This document shows, in pieces, positions 11,434-22,535 of a DNA stretch of 64,000 nt (positions within the stretch are counted from its first letter, which is position 1; every line of letters begins with the position of its first letter). Location: NCBI GenBank assembly GCA_029448655.1, contig JACCLO010000004.1, forward strand, positions 2,666,001 to 2,730,000, written 5' to 3'. Below the pieces are notes generated by a model. That model had not been told where the DNA came from and searched no databases. It worked only from the letters and a program-made list of their open reading frames with translations. Made by a program: the position numbers and the translations under genes. The stretch comes from Wolfiporia cocos. Lineage: Eukaryota; Basidiomycota; Agaricomycetes; Polyporales; Phaeolaceae.

Positions 11434-11998
11434 TCAAAGATCAAAGTCGTCGTCGTCATCGAGGCCTCCTTTCCTCCGCTGAAACTGAAATCCCGCAGGA
11501 ACATCTTAGGCAGAGCGACGTCTTGTCGGATAACTAGACGCACCACAATTGATCCTTTCTTCGGGGCACTCTTCGACTGTGCCTCCTCCGCCTGGCGACC
11601 AACCGTTTTGCATCGCATGTGTGAGCAGCATCTGAGGAGCAGACATACCTGTTCCAGGAGCCCAATCAATTGATCCTCACTTACACGTCCACGCAACTGC
11701 CCCGTCTGAGCCATACGCAGGAGAATACCCTCAATCTGCTGAGACCGCTGTGGACTAACAAGTGCGATACGCGCGACTACAGGACATCCAATCTGAATCA
11801 GCGAACACTGGTAAATTATGACAACATACGTCGCTCCCTAGCAGCAGAGTCCAGCACAGTAGCCAGCAGATCTCTCCGCATCTGCTCCTCTGCTGCCCGC
11901 TTGCCATCATCATCTCCGCCCTCAGCGCCCCGTGAAGCATCCTGCTGCAGTTGGTTCATACGGGCCGCACGGATTGCAGCAAGCTCCGGATCGTCCAT
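11434..11998 (-). CDS. PDCD5 / TFAR19-family DNA-binding protein
   Basis: PDCD5 family (DUF122): small helical proteins that in animals promote apoptosis and interact with TIP60 and chaperonin; the fungal role is not settled. Four exons (11998-11830, 11776-11649, 11591-11544, 11484-11434) join in frame to 131 residues, the normal family length. Diagnostic segments are MDDPELAAIRAARMNQLQQ, LARIALVSPQRSQQIEGIL, MAQTGQLRGRVSEDQL with IGLLEQ, and the tail VFQRRKGGLDDDDDFDL, an acidic end typical of the family. The ATG at 11998 is the only in-frame start that gives the conserved N-terminus. All three introns have GT-AG ends. The upstream DNA holds a CACGTG at 12145 and an ACGCGT at 12156. Confidence 0.92.
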
Positions 11999-12820
11999 CT
12001 TGTCGTGCAACGTCAGAGCCTAGGCCTACCAGGTCAATATGTGTTGTCTCGGAATTCCTTGAGAACTCGGATCCAGACAATCGAGCTGATGAGAGCACCG
12101 GCTAAGAGTGCACGCTCAGAAGGGGAATCCTAATCCCTGGATGTCACGTGGATAGACGCGTCGCGTACGCGCCTCCGAGTGGCGGCTGTGGCACGATGCG
12201 TTGACCAGGACGCATAGCCATGCCATTCGCGGGAGTCGCTGTACAGCACGAGGCTCGCTTATACAGCTGCAAGCTGGTCCATGCGTTGATATGATTGAGA
12301 AATTCACGCCACGCTTCATCACGGTGCTTGAGCCCTGTGGCTGTTCGCTAGAATATAATCGGAACCTCCACCGTGCTCTCCTCCCGCTAAGCTCCATCTC
12401 GTTGAGCCAAAGCTACAGCACTTCTTCTGAGTGTAGATAGTAAAGGTAGTGTATCCGCTACTAGCCACAACATTAGATCCTGAACAGCAGACGCCCGCGC
12501 ACGTGAACCACACGATGCCGCACGGACTGGGGCGCGGACTCGCTCATCCAGGTATGTGCATCGCTTTGCCTTGTGAACGCGTCCGTTGCTAATTCATATC
12601 GTTCCTACCTCAAGGCAACAACGTTGCGTCTGGTCTGCGCTTTCGTATTGTGACGCGATTGCTCCAGACTGAGGGATCACCGTCGCGCACTCCATCGCGT
12701 GTCAAGCTACCCCCGCCGTGCTGGCGACATCTTCCAACTTTGTCGGTATATAGCGACGAGCATACTGAGCACCAGTCTCTACCACACGACGCCTTCGGTG
12801 CACCTGCATTGTCGCCACGT
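11999..12820. other. intergenic region PDCD5 / MUG113-domain gene
   Basis: Divergent starts flank about 820 bp, which contains CACGTG at 12145 and ACGCGT at 12156 near PDCD5. An ATG at 12514 with a clean GT-AG intron (about 12552-12614) would extend the downstream gene in frame by about 80 residues. I treat this as a spliced 5' leader, but a longer N-terminus is possible. Confidence 0.4.
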
Positions 12821-14423
12821 ATGTTCAATTTGTTCCGCAGGAAACATCACAAGGACAAGGACAACGGCAAGGGCCGGTCGACATCGACCGATCGCGATGC
12901 GGATCATGTCGCGCGAGAGCTTGCGAAACTAAGCTTCGACAGTTCGAAGAGACCTTCGGCGGACAGTGATCATTTTGTGGGTGGATTTGTACCCCCGGTT
13001 AACAATGACCCCAGAGCTCCAGTGTGGCATGGCAGACCTGGAGAGTCACCGCGGCCACCACCCACCGACGCGGCCGCTCAGCATCCCCCGGGTCCGCTCC
13101 CTACACCTCCCACGGAACGATATGCGCCACCTCCGCCCAACGGAGCCATGTCCCGGACGATGCAGCACGCGATGAGGATGCCATTGCCTCAATCCAACCA
13201 CTACCCTGATACTCCTCAACCACGACCGAGCGCGACAGGCCCTCTCCGACGGCCGCATTCAGATTCAAAGCCATATTCTCATCCTGCTCCTTCTGCTACG
13301 CAGGCTCAGCCTCCTGCAACGCCGTCACGCCCACAGCCCAGACCTCCCCCAGGTTCTGCACCTCCCAAATCTACAGCTTCTAAGCCATCACCTTCCCCTC
13401 TCAAAGTCCCTACTACCGCGAGGCCTCGTGCCAATTCCAATCCTACTTCGCCCGTCTCTGCAGTGGCTCCAACCCCTCCTCCTGCCGCCGAAGCCAAGGT
13501 GCGATGTAGCGGTATGACGAAAGCTGGCAAACAGTGCAACCGCATGGTTGTGACACGTCCGCCTCTGGGCAGCGTACATCCCGATGTTGACGTTGAGCTT
13601 GAACGGTTCTGCCATCAGCATGTCAAGGAGCTGTTGAAGCCTCCACAATTTCCTACGAAAGCTGGTACGTGGATCGACTTCGAGGGTACGTACAGAAGAT
13701 CTTGCATAATGTCTGCAATCGTTATTTACGAGAGTAGACTGGATCCCGAAGTACTTGCATCCTCTCACACAGGCGAATTTAAGAGTAGAGATGCAGAAAC
13801 CTCTCTCAGCAGCTGATGAATGTGGTTTCATTTACTGCTTCGAGATACGAGGTCGGCTGACTCTCCCAGTCCGCATATACTTGCCACTAACTTGACATTA
13901 GATCCTGACGACGACAATCGAGTATACCTCAAAGTTGGCCGAACGGTAGTCCTCAACCGTCGGATAGACCAATGGAGTAAGCAGTGCGGATCCAAGGAAC
14001 AATATCTTCGATATTGGTATCCCGGACCTGCAAATGAGGATGACAGAGTTGTCATGAAAGGCCTCGTACAGCAAGGCGACCCAGGCCCTTGGTGTCATCG
14101 CCTGGAGCGGCTGATACATCTGGAGCTCGCGGATCTCTCACTGAATGCGCCATATCTCGATCCGCAATTCCCGAATATTGAAGCCAAACTACAAGACGCC
14201 AAGACTGCCGAGAAGGAGAAGTGCCCTGACTGTGAGCGACTCACTGCTCAGCTCCATCGATGTGTTTATTAATGCTGCTAAAGGCGGGAAGATGCACAAG
14301 GAGATTTTCACATTCCCCAAAGCAACCCATGGTATCTACGTAGGGCGGGAGTGGGAGATGCTAGTCAAGCCTGTGATTGAGAAGTGGGGACGCTTCGTGA
14401 CAGACCACTTGAAGAAGGACTAG
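12821..14423 (+). CDS. T5orf172/MUG113 (DUF1766) domain protein
   Basis: Protein with a T5orf172/MUG113 domain, a GIY-YIG-like fold first noted in phage and poxvirus proteins and in yeast meiotically up-regulated gene 113; the function in fungi is not established. Exons 12821-13685, 13738-13851, 13902-14231 and 14284-14423 join in frame to 482 residues. The first 220 residues are Pro/Ser-rich and disordered. A cysteine motif follows (VRCSGMTKAGKQC, later ERFCHQH), probably zinc-binding. The T5orf172 region, about 298-440, begins ECGFIYCFEIRD and contains VYLKVGRTVVLNRRIDQWSK, where the G-x-T and Arg positions are those expected, then WCHRLERLIHLEL. A late CPDC and GKMHKEIF pair may be a second metal site. 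The start is the ATG giving MFNLFRRKHH; an upstream in-frame exon is possible. Confidence 0.85.
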
Positions 14424-14955
14424 CAGGTGAGCGGATTCAGAGTTACAAGGTGTGCGGGCTAGCATGCCCGTGCCTTGCGGGACGGTTCTTTCTTGTGCAG
14501 TGCAACACACATACTGTATTCTTCCTTAACCTGTACTAACGCCACATACTGCTCGATATATCCATAATTTATTGTTCTCGAAATGCAGGTCTCCGGCCAA
14601 GCCACAATCGGCATTTGTAGTGCTTGATCGTTTGAACGCCTGCCAGATCAGGATTCAACACCGCTCTGCCAAGCTATGTGACCGCGATAGAACAAAAGAC
14701 TCGAGGCTTCCCGGATTTCCTTCCATTGTTCTCGGTTTGATGGTTGTACATTTACCGAGCGCATATCGGGACATCGAGTCGTCGTTGGATATAAGAGGCG
14801 GGGAGAGACATGTTCTGCCACAGCCCTCTTGGTCTCCCCACTGGTCCTCATTGATACCCATAGATTAACCTGAGCTCACAACTTCCGGCTGGCCCGTGTA
14901 ATCGACCCGATTGTCACACTATTTAACTGCTATTCGACGCACACGATCTTACGCT
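14424..14955. other. intergenic stretch
   Basis: About 530 bp between two same-strand genes. It should contain the 3' end of the T5orf172 gene and the cupredoxin promoter. No convincing frame or repeat is seen. Confidence 0.4.
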
Positions 14956-16343
14956 ATGGTATCAATGTCGCTTCGTCTTTTGGAAGGTGCTGCATTTCTA
15001 GCCTTCAACATTCTGGGGATTTTGGCTGCCGAGCATCAAGTCGTTGTCGGCGGAACGGACTTGTTACGATATACTCCTGAATACATCGTTGGTGACGGAT
15101 CAACATCCCTGCTCAAGTTTATATTGACATTTTCCTCTAGACCGCTGACCCAGGTGACACAGTGGTGTTCTCCTTTCGACAAGAAAATCACACTGTGACC
15201 CAATCAACGTTCGATAGCCCATGCAAAATTTCCGAGAATGGATTTGACTCAGGCTTGTAAGCTTACTATCCTGCCTCGCTAAACGGTCGCTCACATGTCC
15301 TTCCCTACTAATCAGCCAGCCTGTCGCATCTGATGATACCGACGGCCCCTTCCCCGCTGCAGTATATACAGTGGTGGACACCAACCCAGTGTGGGTGTTC
15401 TGCAGACAAGTCGGCCACTGTCAGCAAGGGATGGTATTCGCTATCAACCCAGGAACACGGTTTGCGGCGTTTCAAGCCGCTGCAATGGGTAACACCACAA
15501 CCTCGTCTGTTGCTGCAATGGCGACCTCCACCACTGCTGATGCTTCAGCGGTACTCGATACCACGTCGACTGTGTCTCTGCAAACGACCGCCCCCGTTAC
15601 CACACCCAATTTCATAGTCGTCACCGTTACATCAATCCAGACGACCACTGTCATTGCTTCATCAACTTCACTGGCACCATCGTCTCCCCCTGTATCAAGC
15701 ACAAGCGCCGCATTGCCACCTTCGTCGACTTCTACCGACCACACAATCATCGTGGGCGGGATCGACAAGTTGACCTACAGCCCGAGCAATATCTCGGCAG
15801 ATATTGGTGACACAATCACGTTCAAATTCATGCAATCAAATCACACTGCTACACAAAGTAGCTTTGCGAATCCTTGCGTTGAGCTCGCAGAGACCAGTAC
15901 AACTGGCGAAGTTGGATTCGACTCTGGATTGTGGGTGATCCGCGCTCAGACTAGTAGTATAATTGACCAGCTCTCCGAATACGCAGTATGCCTGTTGCCG
16001 ACAACGCGACTACCTATCCCACATTCACCATGCAAGTCAACGATGTAGGCTCTTTGCCTCTATTGATGCGCATCCAGGACCTGATGATTTGCAGACATCT
16101 CCCATCTGGGTTTACTGCAAGCAGACTAACCCCAAGAGTCACTGTGGCGCGGGCATGGTGTTCTCAGTGAACGCTGTTGAGACCGGGCCAAACAACTTCT
16201 CCGCGTTTCAATCGAAGGCCATCGAGATCAACGGCACGGCGACTAATGCCACGAAATCAAGTGGGACTGGCACGGCAGCACCGTGTGTTTGGCCCTGTGC
16301 TGTAGCTGCTATAGTTGTCCTCTTGGCTGGGCTTTTCATATGA
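14956..16343 (+). CDS. secreted two-domain cupredoxin, Ser/Thr-rich, probable GPI anchor
   Basis: Predicted extracellular blue-copper-fold protein of the fungal plastocyanin-like group; the role is unknown, though such proteins are often surface-bound in fungi. Exons 14956-15087, 15141-15256, 15316-15930, 15987-16044 and 16095-16343 join in frame to 389 residues. A signal peptide (hydrophobic AAFLAFNILGILAA) precedes cupredoxin 1 (VVVGGTDLLRYTPEYI, GDTVVFSFRQENHTVTQST, FCRQVGHCQQGM). A Thr/Ser-rich linker leads to cupredoxin 2 (IIVGGIDKLTYSPSNI, DTITFKFMQSNHTATQS, YCKQTNPKSHCGAGM). A hydrophobic C-terminus (CAVAAIVVLLAGLFI) fits a GPI signal. Each domain keeps a His in NHT, a Cys, a His before the second Cys, and a Met, the usual type 1 copper set. 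Introns fall at equivalent places in both halves, pointing to internal duplication. Confidence 0.88.
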
Positions 16344-16724
16344 TTATCAAGCGATCCTTTGTAACTATCGACGCTCTGCGCGCAATATGGTAGCATATCC
16401 TAACTTCGCCATAATACTATATCTCATGTACTATCCTGCCGAGACGACCACTTGCGTTCCGAACAGCCCAACTATTGGCCATCGATTTGCTCGGTCCAGG
16501 CTTTATTTCCAGTATCGACAAATCAAGCGCACTGTGCCATGGGCAAGACGCCATTGCGTACCCTACGCCACTGAGTGGTAGTATGTGGCCACTAGTAAGC
16601 AGCCGGAGTGGCGGGCCCAAGTTGCAACCCGCGCGCATGCCACAGACCTGTCCAGGATAAATACGCCCAATGCTCCAATCTCATCCCCGCTCACTAAGTC
16701 TGCCAGCGATTACAACCGCGCTCC
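16344..16724. other. intergenic stretch
   Basis: About 380 bp between two same-strand genes, with no supported feature. Confidence 0.4.
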
Positions 16725-17291
16725 ATGAGTCTACAGCCGTGCTACGTATCATGCTCCGAGTGCGATCGCACATTCAACAAGAGCGACGCCGAGCGCCATG
16801 CAGCAGTCTGCCGCCACATCAAAGAGCGGCCTGCCGACTCGAAACGCACTCTCATGGGTCATCATGACAACGCCAACACCTTGGATATACCCTCGCGAGC
16901 CGACTCCCCTTGTGCATCATCCACTCGAGCCGTCTACACACCGATAGTCTCGGCCAGCCACCTAGCGCTGGATCCTCGGTGCGTGCCACAACCTGTGGCC
17001 CATGCGGACCGTCGGTCTCCTTCAGAGGCTGAGGTGGCTCTCTTCCTCGAGGGCTTCACCAACTATCAAGTAGACTCGGAAGACGAAGCATACTCTCACC
17101 GTAAGCCTCGTACGGCTAAGCGGCGCGCGAAATGTACATCGAAGAGGTCAAGGGGACGGTACACCCGTGGCCATAAGTTGCAGAGTGACGATTCTGATGG
17201 CGATTTCGTCCGAAATCCTCTGCTCGGGCCCGCTGGGAATACTATATCCCAAGGAGCAGAGCGCAAGAGACGGCTGTATGTGCCGGACTAA
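16725..17291 (+). CDS. small hypothetical protein with a zinc-finger-like motif
   Basis: Single-exon frame of 188 residues starting at an ATG. The N-terminus reads YVSCSECDRTF then ERHAAVC, giving a C-x2-C, H-x3-C spacing like a degenerate C2H2/C2HC finger. A Pro/Ser-rich middle is followed by an acidic helix (EAEVALFLEGFTNYQVDSED) and a strongly basic, nuclear-localisation-like segment (RTAKRRAKCTSKRSRGRY). This composition suggests a nuclear protein, perhaps DNA-binding, but I recognise no named family. No intron is needed to keep the frame open, which is unusual for this window. It is probably a real but poorly conserved gene. Confidence 0.5.
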   Translation: MSLQPCYVSCSECDRTFNKSDAERHAAVCRHIKERPADSKRTLMGHHDNANTLDIPSRADSPCASSTRAVYTPIVSASHLALDPRCVPQPVAHADRRSPSEAEVALFLEGFTNYQVDSEDEAYSHRKPRTAKRRAKCTSKRSRGRYTRGHKLQSDDSDGDFVRNPLLGPAGNTISQGAERKRRLYVPD

Positions 17292-17937
17292 GAGGTAGGC
17301 GGATACTTTTCACGTGTGAGTATCGCGATTGTCCTTGTGGGACTAACGTCTAGCTAAGCAGATACCTCTCAACTGTTCGCCAGCCAATATTTCTGCAGCC
17401 TTCATATACGGCATCGAGTCCGTCCCTCGAGCTATGCACATACGGCTGCCGCATCTGCATGTACTAATGCGCTCTTCTTGCAACAAATCAGAGGAAGAAG
17501 GTTTTGGGGGCGGCCTTTCTAATCACGATCGGGATTGCTGTCGGTGGTCAGCAGCTGTATTGTCGACATATACGTGCTCATCCTACAGCCCATGGACACT
17601 GTTTCATTGATTGTAATAGCTTAGCTCATCGTATGTATTGCCACCTGCTTGACTCGTAAACATGTTAGATAGATTATGCCATTTCGTGGCTTCCGGCAAT
17701 ATTAGAGGAGTCCAGTGGAAAGTTGTATATCATGCTTGCAGTGCGTTGCCGGGCAGCTGAATATCAATCGCGGCATGATACGTCATCCGAATCCCCACAT
17801 TACTCATACATATCGACCTCCTAACGTAGAGTCAAGCCCGCGTTGTCCGGGATGAGACTCATCTAGATACCTGCAATTTGCTTTGCAATCGAATGATTGT
17901 TAGCAAGCTAGAAAGACGATTGGGGACATACTCCGAT
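17292..17937. other. convergent intergenic region
   Basis: About 645 bp between two convergent genes; no open frame of useful length and no repeat seen. Confidence 0.45.
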
Positions 17938-19670
17938 CTATAGTCGTGATTGAACTTTACCGTACTTTCGCTCCAGGAAAGCATGCATCTCCCCAGCTGT
18001 GAAACAGCAGTCATTTTCAAGCAGCAGTAACAGTCAAGAACCCGGCCCACCCAGTTCCGCTGGTTTCTCTTGTGCGATGAGATGGCCAGAAGATGTGATG
18101 ATGATATTCGACGAGTTGGCCGGACGTCTCCAGACCAATTGTTCGCGGATGCCGGCCTCACTAAAATATCAGTGGCGTGACGAAACATGCGCTGGGCGTA
18201 AGAAATACTGACTCAGGAGGGTTCTTTCCTGGGACAATCCAGCGCAGTTCGATCTGCGGGTCCAGAGCGTCAACTAAGTCCCAAGTTTCGAAGGGCGTCA
18301 TCATTTCCGAGAACGTTAGAGCTTCCTAGCCGGTCACTGTTCGTCGGTATCCTGAAAACTACCACGGGTAGCCTTCATACGTACGTGTATCCCAGACATC
18401 TTGAGCTTCACGCCCCCGTCCGGGTCATCGTACAATCCGCACTCAAGGTATACCTCCAAGACCGCCGGATCCCATGCAGCAAAGAACGGAGAGTTGAGGA
18501 ATTTCTTGCGAGCCTCATCTCTGAGGTCACATTGGAGTCAGCCGTAGCGAATACTCGAACGCTGAATGACCATCGACATACCGGGAAGTCCACCGATGCT
18601 GGCGCTGTATCGCGCCAGAGAGAAATGCTCCCGTCCTCCCTTTAATGAGGGGACCAACGGAGTACGGGCGGATGAGGGGGTCGACCAGAATGAGAGACGA
18701 GAACAAACGTTGCTCAGCAACTGCTGCGCGTGTTCTGGTAGGCACATGTCTAAGAAACATCCGGGAACGTAATACGAGAAACGGCCTTACATAGTGCATC
18801 CTCCCAGCGAGTGCCCGACACCGATGAGGGTACGCGTCTCAATACCATAAGACTTGCGACGTTGAGCCGTTGATTCTGGAAAGCGGGGTAGGTGGGTAGG
18901 GAGCGCCGAACTAGATGATGTAGAAGGTAGGTAATACAGGAGAAACTGGAGCATGTCACGGGAATTATCCTGCCAGTCGTCTGCATTGATGGCATAGGTA
19001 TCTCAGGGAACACAGGAACATAGGAAGGTCTTACACATTCCACTCAGGTTATTGGCGTTAATCAGACACGCATCACCATGGTTTACGGCTTCCCATACCC
19101 ATATCTCATCAATGGCATATGTTGCATGCGAGGCACGATGGGCTTCAAGCAGTCTCAGTAACGCGGGCTCCCATATCTGCACATAGTTTGATGAATGAAT
19201 GAGGGAAGGAGCTCATATTGAAATTGCCTCACCTCTTTCGGAAACCCATTTGCGTGCGCGAAGAAGAGTGTCACGCCGCTGCCGTTATTGTCCTTCCTAA
19301 CGTACCGATTGAGGCAAGCCCAGAGTTGCTTGCGGCTAGGAGGCAGAATGAGCTCGCCATTCCATTGCTTGTAGCGCATTGCCAACATTCCATCCGACAT
19401 CTCTGAGACCGCTGCCTTCCTCTGCTCCTTATCGGGCGTCCACGCAGGTTGCACCGGCAGCGGGACATCGGGGATAGTCCTGGGCACTGCAGCAGGTATC
19501 AGGTGTGTAGTTAGAACAAACTCCTTGTCGAGGAACGACCTCGGTGGTGAGGGGAGCTGTGGCGGGTTTACTATTTCCGATGGCGGGTCCAGAGGAATTA
19601 AGGACCTGATGGGATTGGGGCATCGGCGTTGCGGTAGCTGTGGCGGTCGTGGATGCGAGGGGAAAGCCAT
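17938..19670 (-). CDS. alpha/beta hydrolase with C-terminal SRL (possible peroxisomal enzyme)
   Basis: Alpha/beta-hydrolase-fold enzyme of the fungal group related to yeast Lpx1, a peroxisomal lipase; the substrate is unknown. Eight exons (19670-19233, 19176-19035, 18980-18791, 18734-18582, 18520-18385, 18325-18213, 18160-18051, 17996-17938) join in frame to 446 residues. Landmarks in order are VTLFFAHANGFPKE with IWEP (oxyanion strand), the nucleophile elbow VGHSLGGCT (Ser near 252), RLFSSLILVDPLIRPY, FFAAWDPAVLEVYLECGLYD, ELRWIVPGK and the catalytic His in SSGHLIAQE. The last three residues are Ser-Arg-Leu, which fits the peroxisomal targeting signal PTS1. The N-terminal 100 residues are Pro-rich. 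A TATA-like CTTTATAAG lies about 40 bp upstream of the start. Confidence 0.9.
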
Positions 19671-21124
19671 CTTTGCGCTTGTTTCGTGTTCTGCAACGCT
19701 CAGGTCTTACTTATAAAGTGTTGGCTGATTTGCGATCACTCCGCATGTGAAATGTGTTAGGGCAATCACATGCAGTATTCGCCCAAGATGATGCCTATCG
19801 CACTTGTCTCACACGCAAGGAACGTGTATCTAGTCCTGCGATGTTGGTGTGATGTGCGCCAGCGGACATAAATAAATTGGGAGGTCGTAATCTCGAATTG
19901 ATGCAAATATTCGCACTTCGCTGTCTAAAGTAATAGATTTCGATTTCGGCTCCACTGTCAGCATTCCCAGCTGTCAATATTTCGGCATAGCTGTAAACAT
20001 TTCGGGCTCGCTGTCAACATTCCCGGGGCATGTCGTCGCGGTGGCGAAGGCAACTAGAATTGGCAACACCTAGACGCGTTGTGCGTGCTGCAACAGCTGG
20101 TGGGCAGGCGTTTGCAGGGCATCAACGCAGGAGATGGATGAGCCGCCGGGTGGGCGGCCCATTCGTCCCCGCACAATCCGCACGCGCGCCGCGCACAGGA
20201 AGCGACGTATGCCTCAGGGGGATATTACAAAGCTAGCGGTAAATACAAAGTTGCAGGCCACAGAAAGCAAAAATCGGAAGAGAAAAAAAGGGTGCGGAGG
20301 GAGGGTTGACAAGAAGACGGTGTCGAAGGCGGCGACGTCAGGCTGGTGAACGACGCGGCACCCCTCCACGCGCGGCCGCGGTGCGCCTCTGCGCTTTTTC
20401 GGGTAGGCCGCTCCTGCATACGCTCCTGCGTCCGATCCCGGTTTCTGCGCGCCCGTCGAAATCGAACTGAGCAAGCCGAGATCGCGCCAGAGTCGCCGAA
20501 TTTGCGCCGGACGGGCCGAACCTCAAATCAGTCCCAAATCACAATTTCAAGGTAAACCTGCCGAAGAGTATCGACAATACCAGGTTTAAGTAGCAGGCGC
20601 CACCAAATGTCAGGCTGTCAAAGCAAACGTAACGCAACTTTCACGCTGCACCAACTCCAAGCCGAGCTACGGGATCCCAAATCTTTTTGTCCGCTGGCGC
20701 CCTTCATATGCTGGTCTATGCAAAAGATAACTGCAAACAGGAAAGGAAATAGTATAACGACAACAGCAGCAGAGGCGCTGGCGTCACGATCCAATCTTAC
20801 ATGCTTACGTTAGCACTCAGATAAGTAGTACCGTGGGAGAATCCCGCAATTTTCAGGAACGAGCAACCCCGCAAAAATCAAACATGCTCGACATCGTCGC
20901 GTTCAGTTTGCTCAACGGCTTCACCAGCCTGGTGAGTTGGTGGTTCTACGTTCAACCAGAATGACATTGTGGGATGAAACGCACTGGGCTCTGACTCTCG
21001 GAGATGTCATGCACCACAGTCAATATCGACTGGCGGCCTAGAAAACCGTTAACTGACCTACCATTAACGCGTTGGATTTCTTGAAGACCAGAGTGCTGAC
21101 AATGGAATGACAGAGTAATTCGCC
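19671..21124. other. long divergent intergenic region
   Basis: About 1.45 kb between the divergent starts of the alpha/beta hydrolase and LCP5 genes. It holds a 20 bp degenerate tandem array (listed separately). Several 70-90 codon frames occur on both strands with no family signal. I looked for transposase, reverse transcriptase and tRNA signatures and saw none. Confidence 0.4.
19954..20028. repeat. degenerate 20 bp tandem repeat, nearly four units
   Basis: Units of the form AGCTGTCAAYATTTCGGGCT follow one another head to tail: a partial unit from 19954, then units at 19969-19988, 19989-20008 and 20009-20028. The invariant core is CTGTMARYATT. It lies about 285-360 bp upstream of the alpha/beta hydrolase start. 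A repeated core at one helical-turn multiple (20 bp) is compatible with repeated protein binding on one face of the DNA. Confidence 0.65.
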
Positions 21125-22376
21125 ATGACATCCGCTGAGATGAACAGCGCAACGCCCGATCACGACATAAACGAAGCTGAAGTGCAGGAGTTCTGCGAGA
21201 TCGTGGACGACATGAAGCGCGGCCTAGCATCCGTGCGCGAGGTTGTCAAGTCTCTTCGCGAAAAGTACGTGCATTCGTTGGTGACTGCAGCCGTCGTGGA
21301 CCGACCCTTGACAGACAAAACACCACCGAAGAACTAGACACCAAGAACGGGATCTCGTTGCTATCTCTCAAACACCACCTCATGCTATCCTACATCCAGT
21401 CCCTCGCTCTCGTCTCTGCCCGTCGCGCCGCGGGGGACTCACTCACGGAGCGATCGCCCCCATCAGAGCCGTTCAGTGTGTCCGAACGCGACGCCCGCGG
21501 TGGAGGTGCTGGCGATCGAGTCGATTACATGATCGAAGCTCGGGTGGTTCTGGAGAAGATCAAGGTGCTCGAAGGCAGGATGAAATATCAGATCGAGAAG
21601 CTGGTCCGAGTTGCAGAGGAGGCTCCTACTGCCGCCCAAAACGTCGTCAACGGTGCGCAGACTCGTCTTACGCTCATGCATTCCCGCTCACGCATGGACT
21701 TGCAGACCCTCTTGCGTTCCGGCCCAATCCCCAGGCGCTCATGGACCAGGAATCCGGGTCAGAAGACGACGAGGACGACAGGGACGACACCCAGCAGCGC
21801 GCCGGCATCTACCGCCCGCCAAAGCTCGCGCCCGTGCCCTACACCGAGCCGCGCAAGGACAAGGACAAGACGCGCCGCGCGCCCCTACCGACCGCGCTCG
21901 CGCACCTCGCGCACCTCGACCCCTCGAAGCCGTACATGGAGTCGACGTCCGGGCTGGGCGCGACGCCGACGCTCATGTCGGCGCGCGCGCGCGAGCTGCA
22001 GCGGATGACCGAGTTCGAGGAGGAGAACATGATGCGTCTGGTGATGAAGAAGCGGGACGTGCGGCAGCGCGAACGCGACGAGGCGGACATCGCGCTCGGC
22101 GGGACGGGCGCGTCTGCGGGCCGCCGCGGGCGCGGCAACGGGTTGGCGGACGAGTTTGGCGACATCCTGCGGTCTGTGGGGCGCAGCCGCGGTGGGGCTA
22201 TTGGGGATGGGTATGAGGAATTGAGGCAGCGGAGCAAGAGGGGGAGTGCGCTTGCGAGGTCGAGGGCTCGTGGTGCGGGGGACGCATTTGATGATCTTGG
22301 TGATGACGGTCCGAGGCCGAACAAGAGGAGTCGATTCGAGAGGGAAGTCAAGGAGGTATCCCGCAAGCGGAGGTGA
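21125..22376 (+). CDS. LCP5: LCP5/neuroguidin (Sas10/C1D family) ribosome biogenesis protein
   Basis: Lcp5/neuroguidin belongs to the Sas10/Utp3/C1D family and works in the nucleolus in the small-subunit processome, for early 18S rRNA cleavages. Exons 21125-21264, 21315-21652 and 21706-22376 join in frame to 382 residues. The Sas10 domain core is visible across intron 1 (VVKSLREKQNTTEELDTKNG then ISLLSLKHHLMLSYIQSLAL) and in RVDYMIEARVVLEKIKVLEG and MKYQIEKLVR. The middle contains YRPPKLAPVPYTE, a family signature in neuroguidins. The tail is basic (RPNKRSRFEREVKEVSRKRR), consistent with nucleolar targeting. The start at 21125 gives the conserved acidic N-terminus. GC content rises in exon 3. 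Confidence 0.92.
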
Positions 22377-22535
22377 AGAGTCGTGGGTTTGGCCCGTATC
22401 ACCGCTGCTCGATCCCACCGTCACCGTTCTGATCGTGGAAATCTGCCTTCACTAGCATATCATCACGTATCGTACACATTTATTGACCTGGGTAATTTCA
22501 GCATCTACGTGTACTGCCCCACGGCAATCCCCCTC

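Noticed and set aside
12514..12820. Upstream in-frame exon for the T5orf172 gene (ATG at 12514)
   Set aside because: Splice sites and frame are good, but the added residues look like random coding and the internal start MFNLFRRKHH fits better; a spliced leader is preferred.
19671..21124. Possible transposon or retroelement remnant in the long gap
   Set aside because: No terminal repeats, target-site duplications, transposase or reverse-transcriptase motifs could be read; only the 20 bp array stands out.
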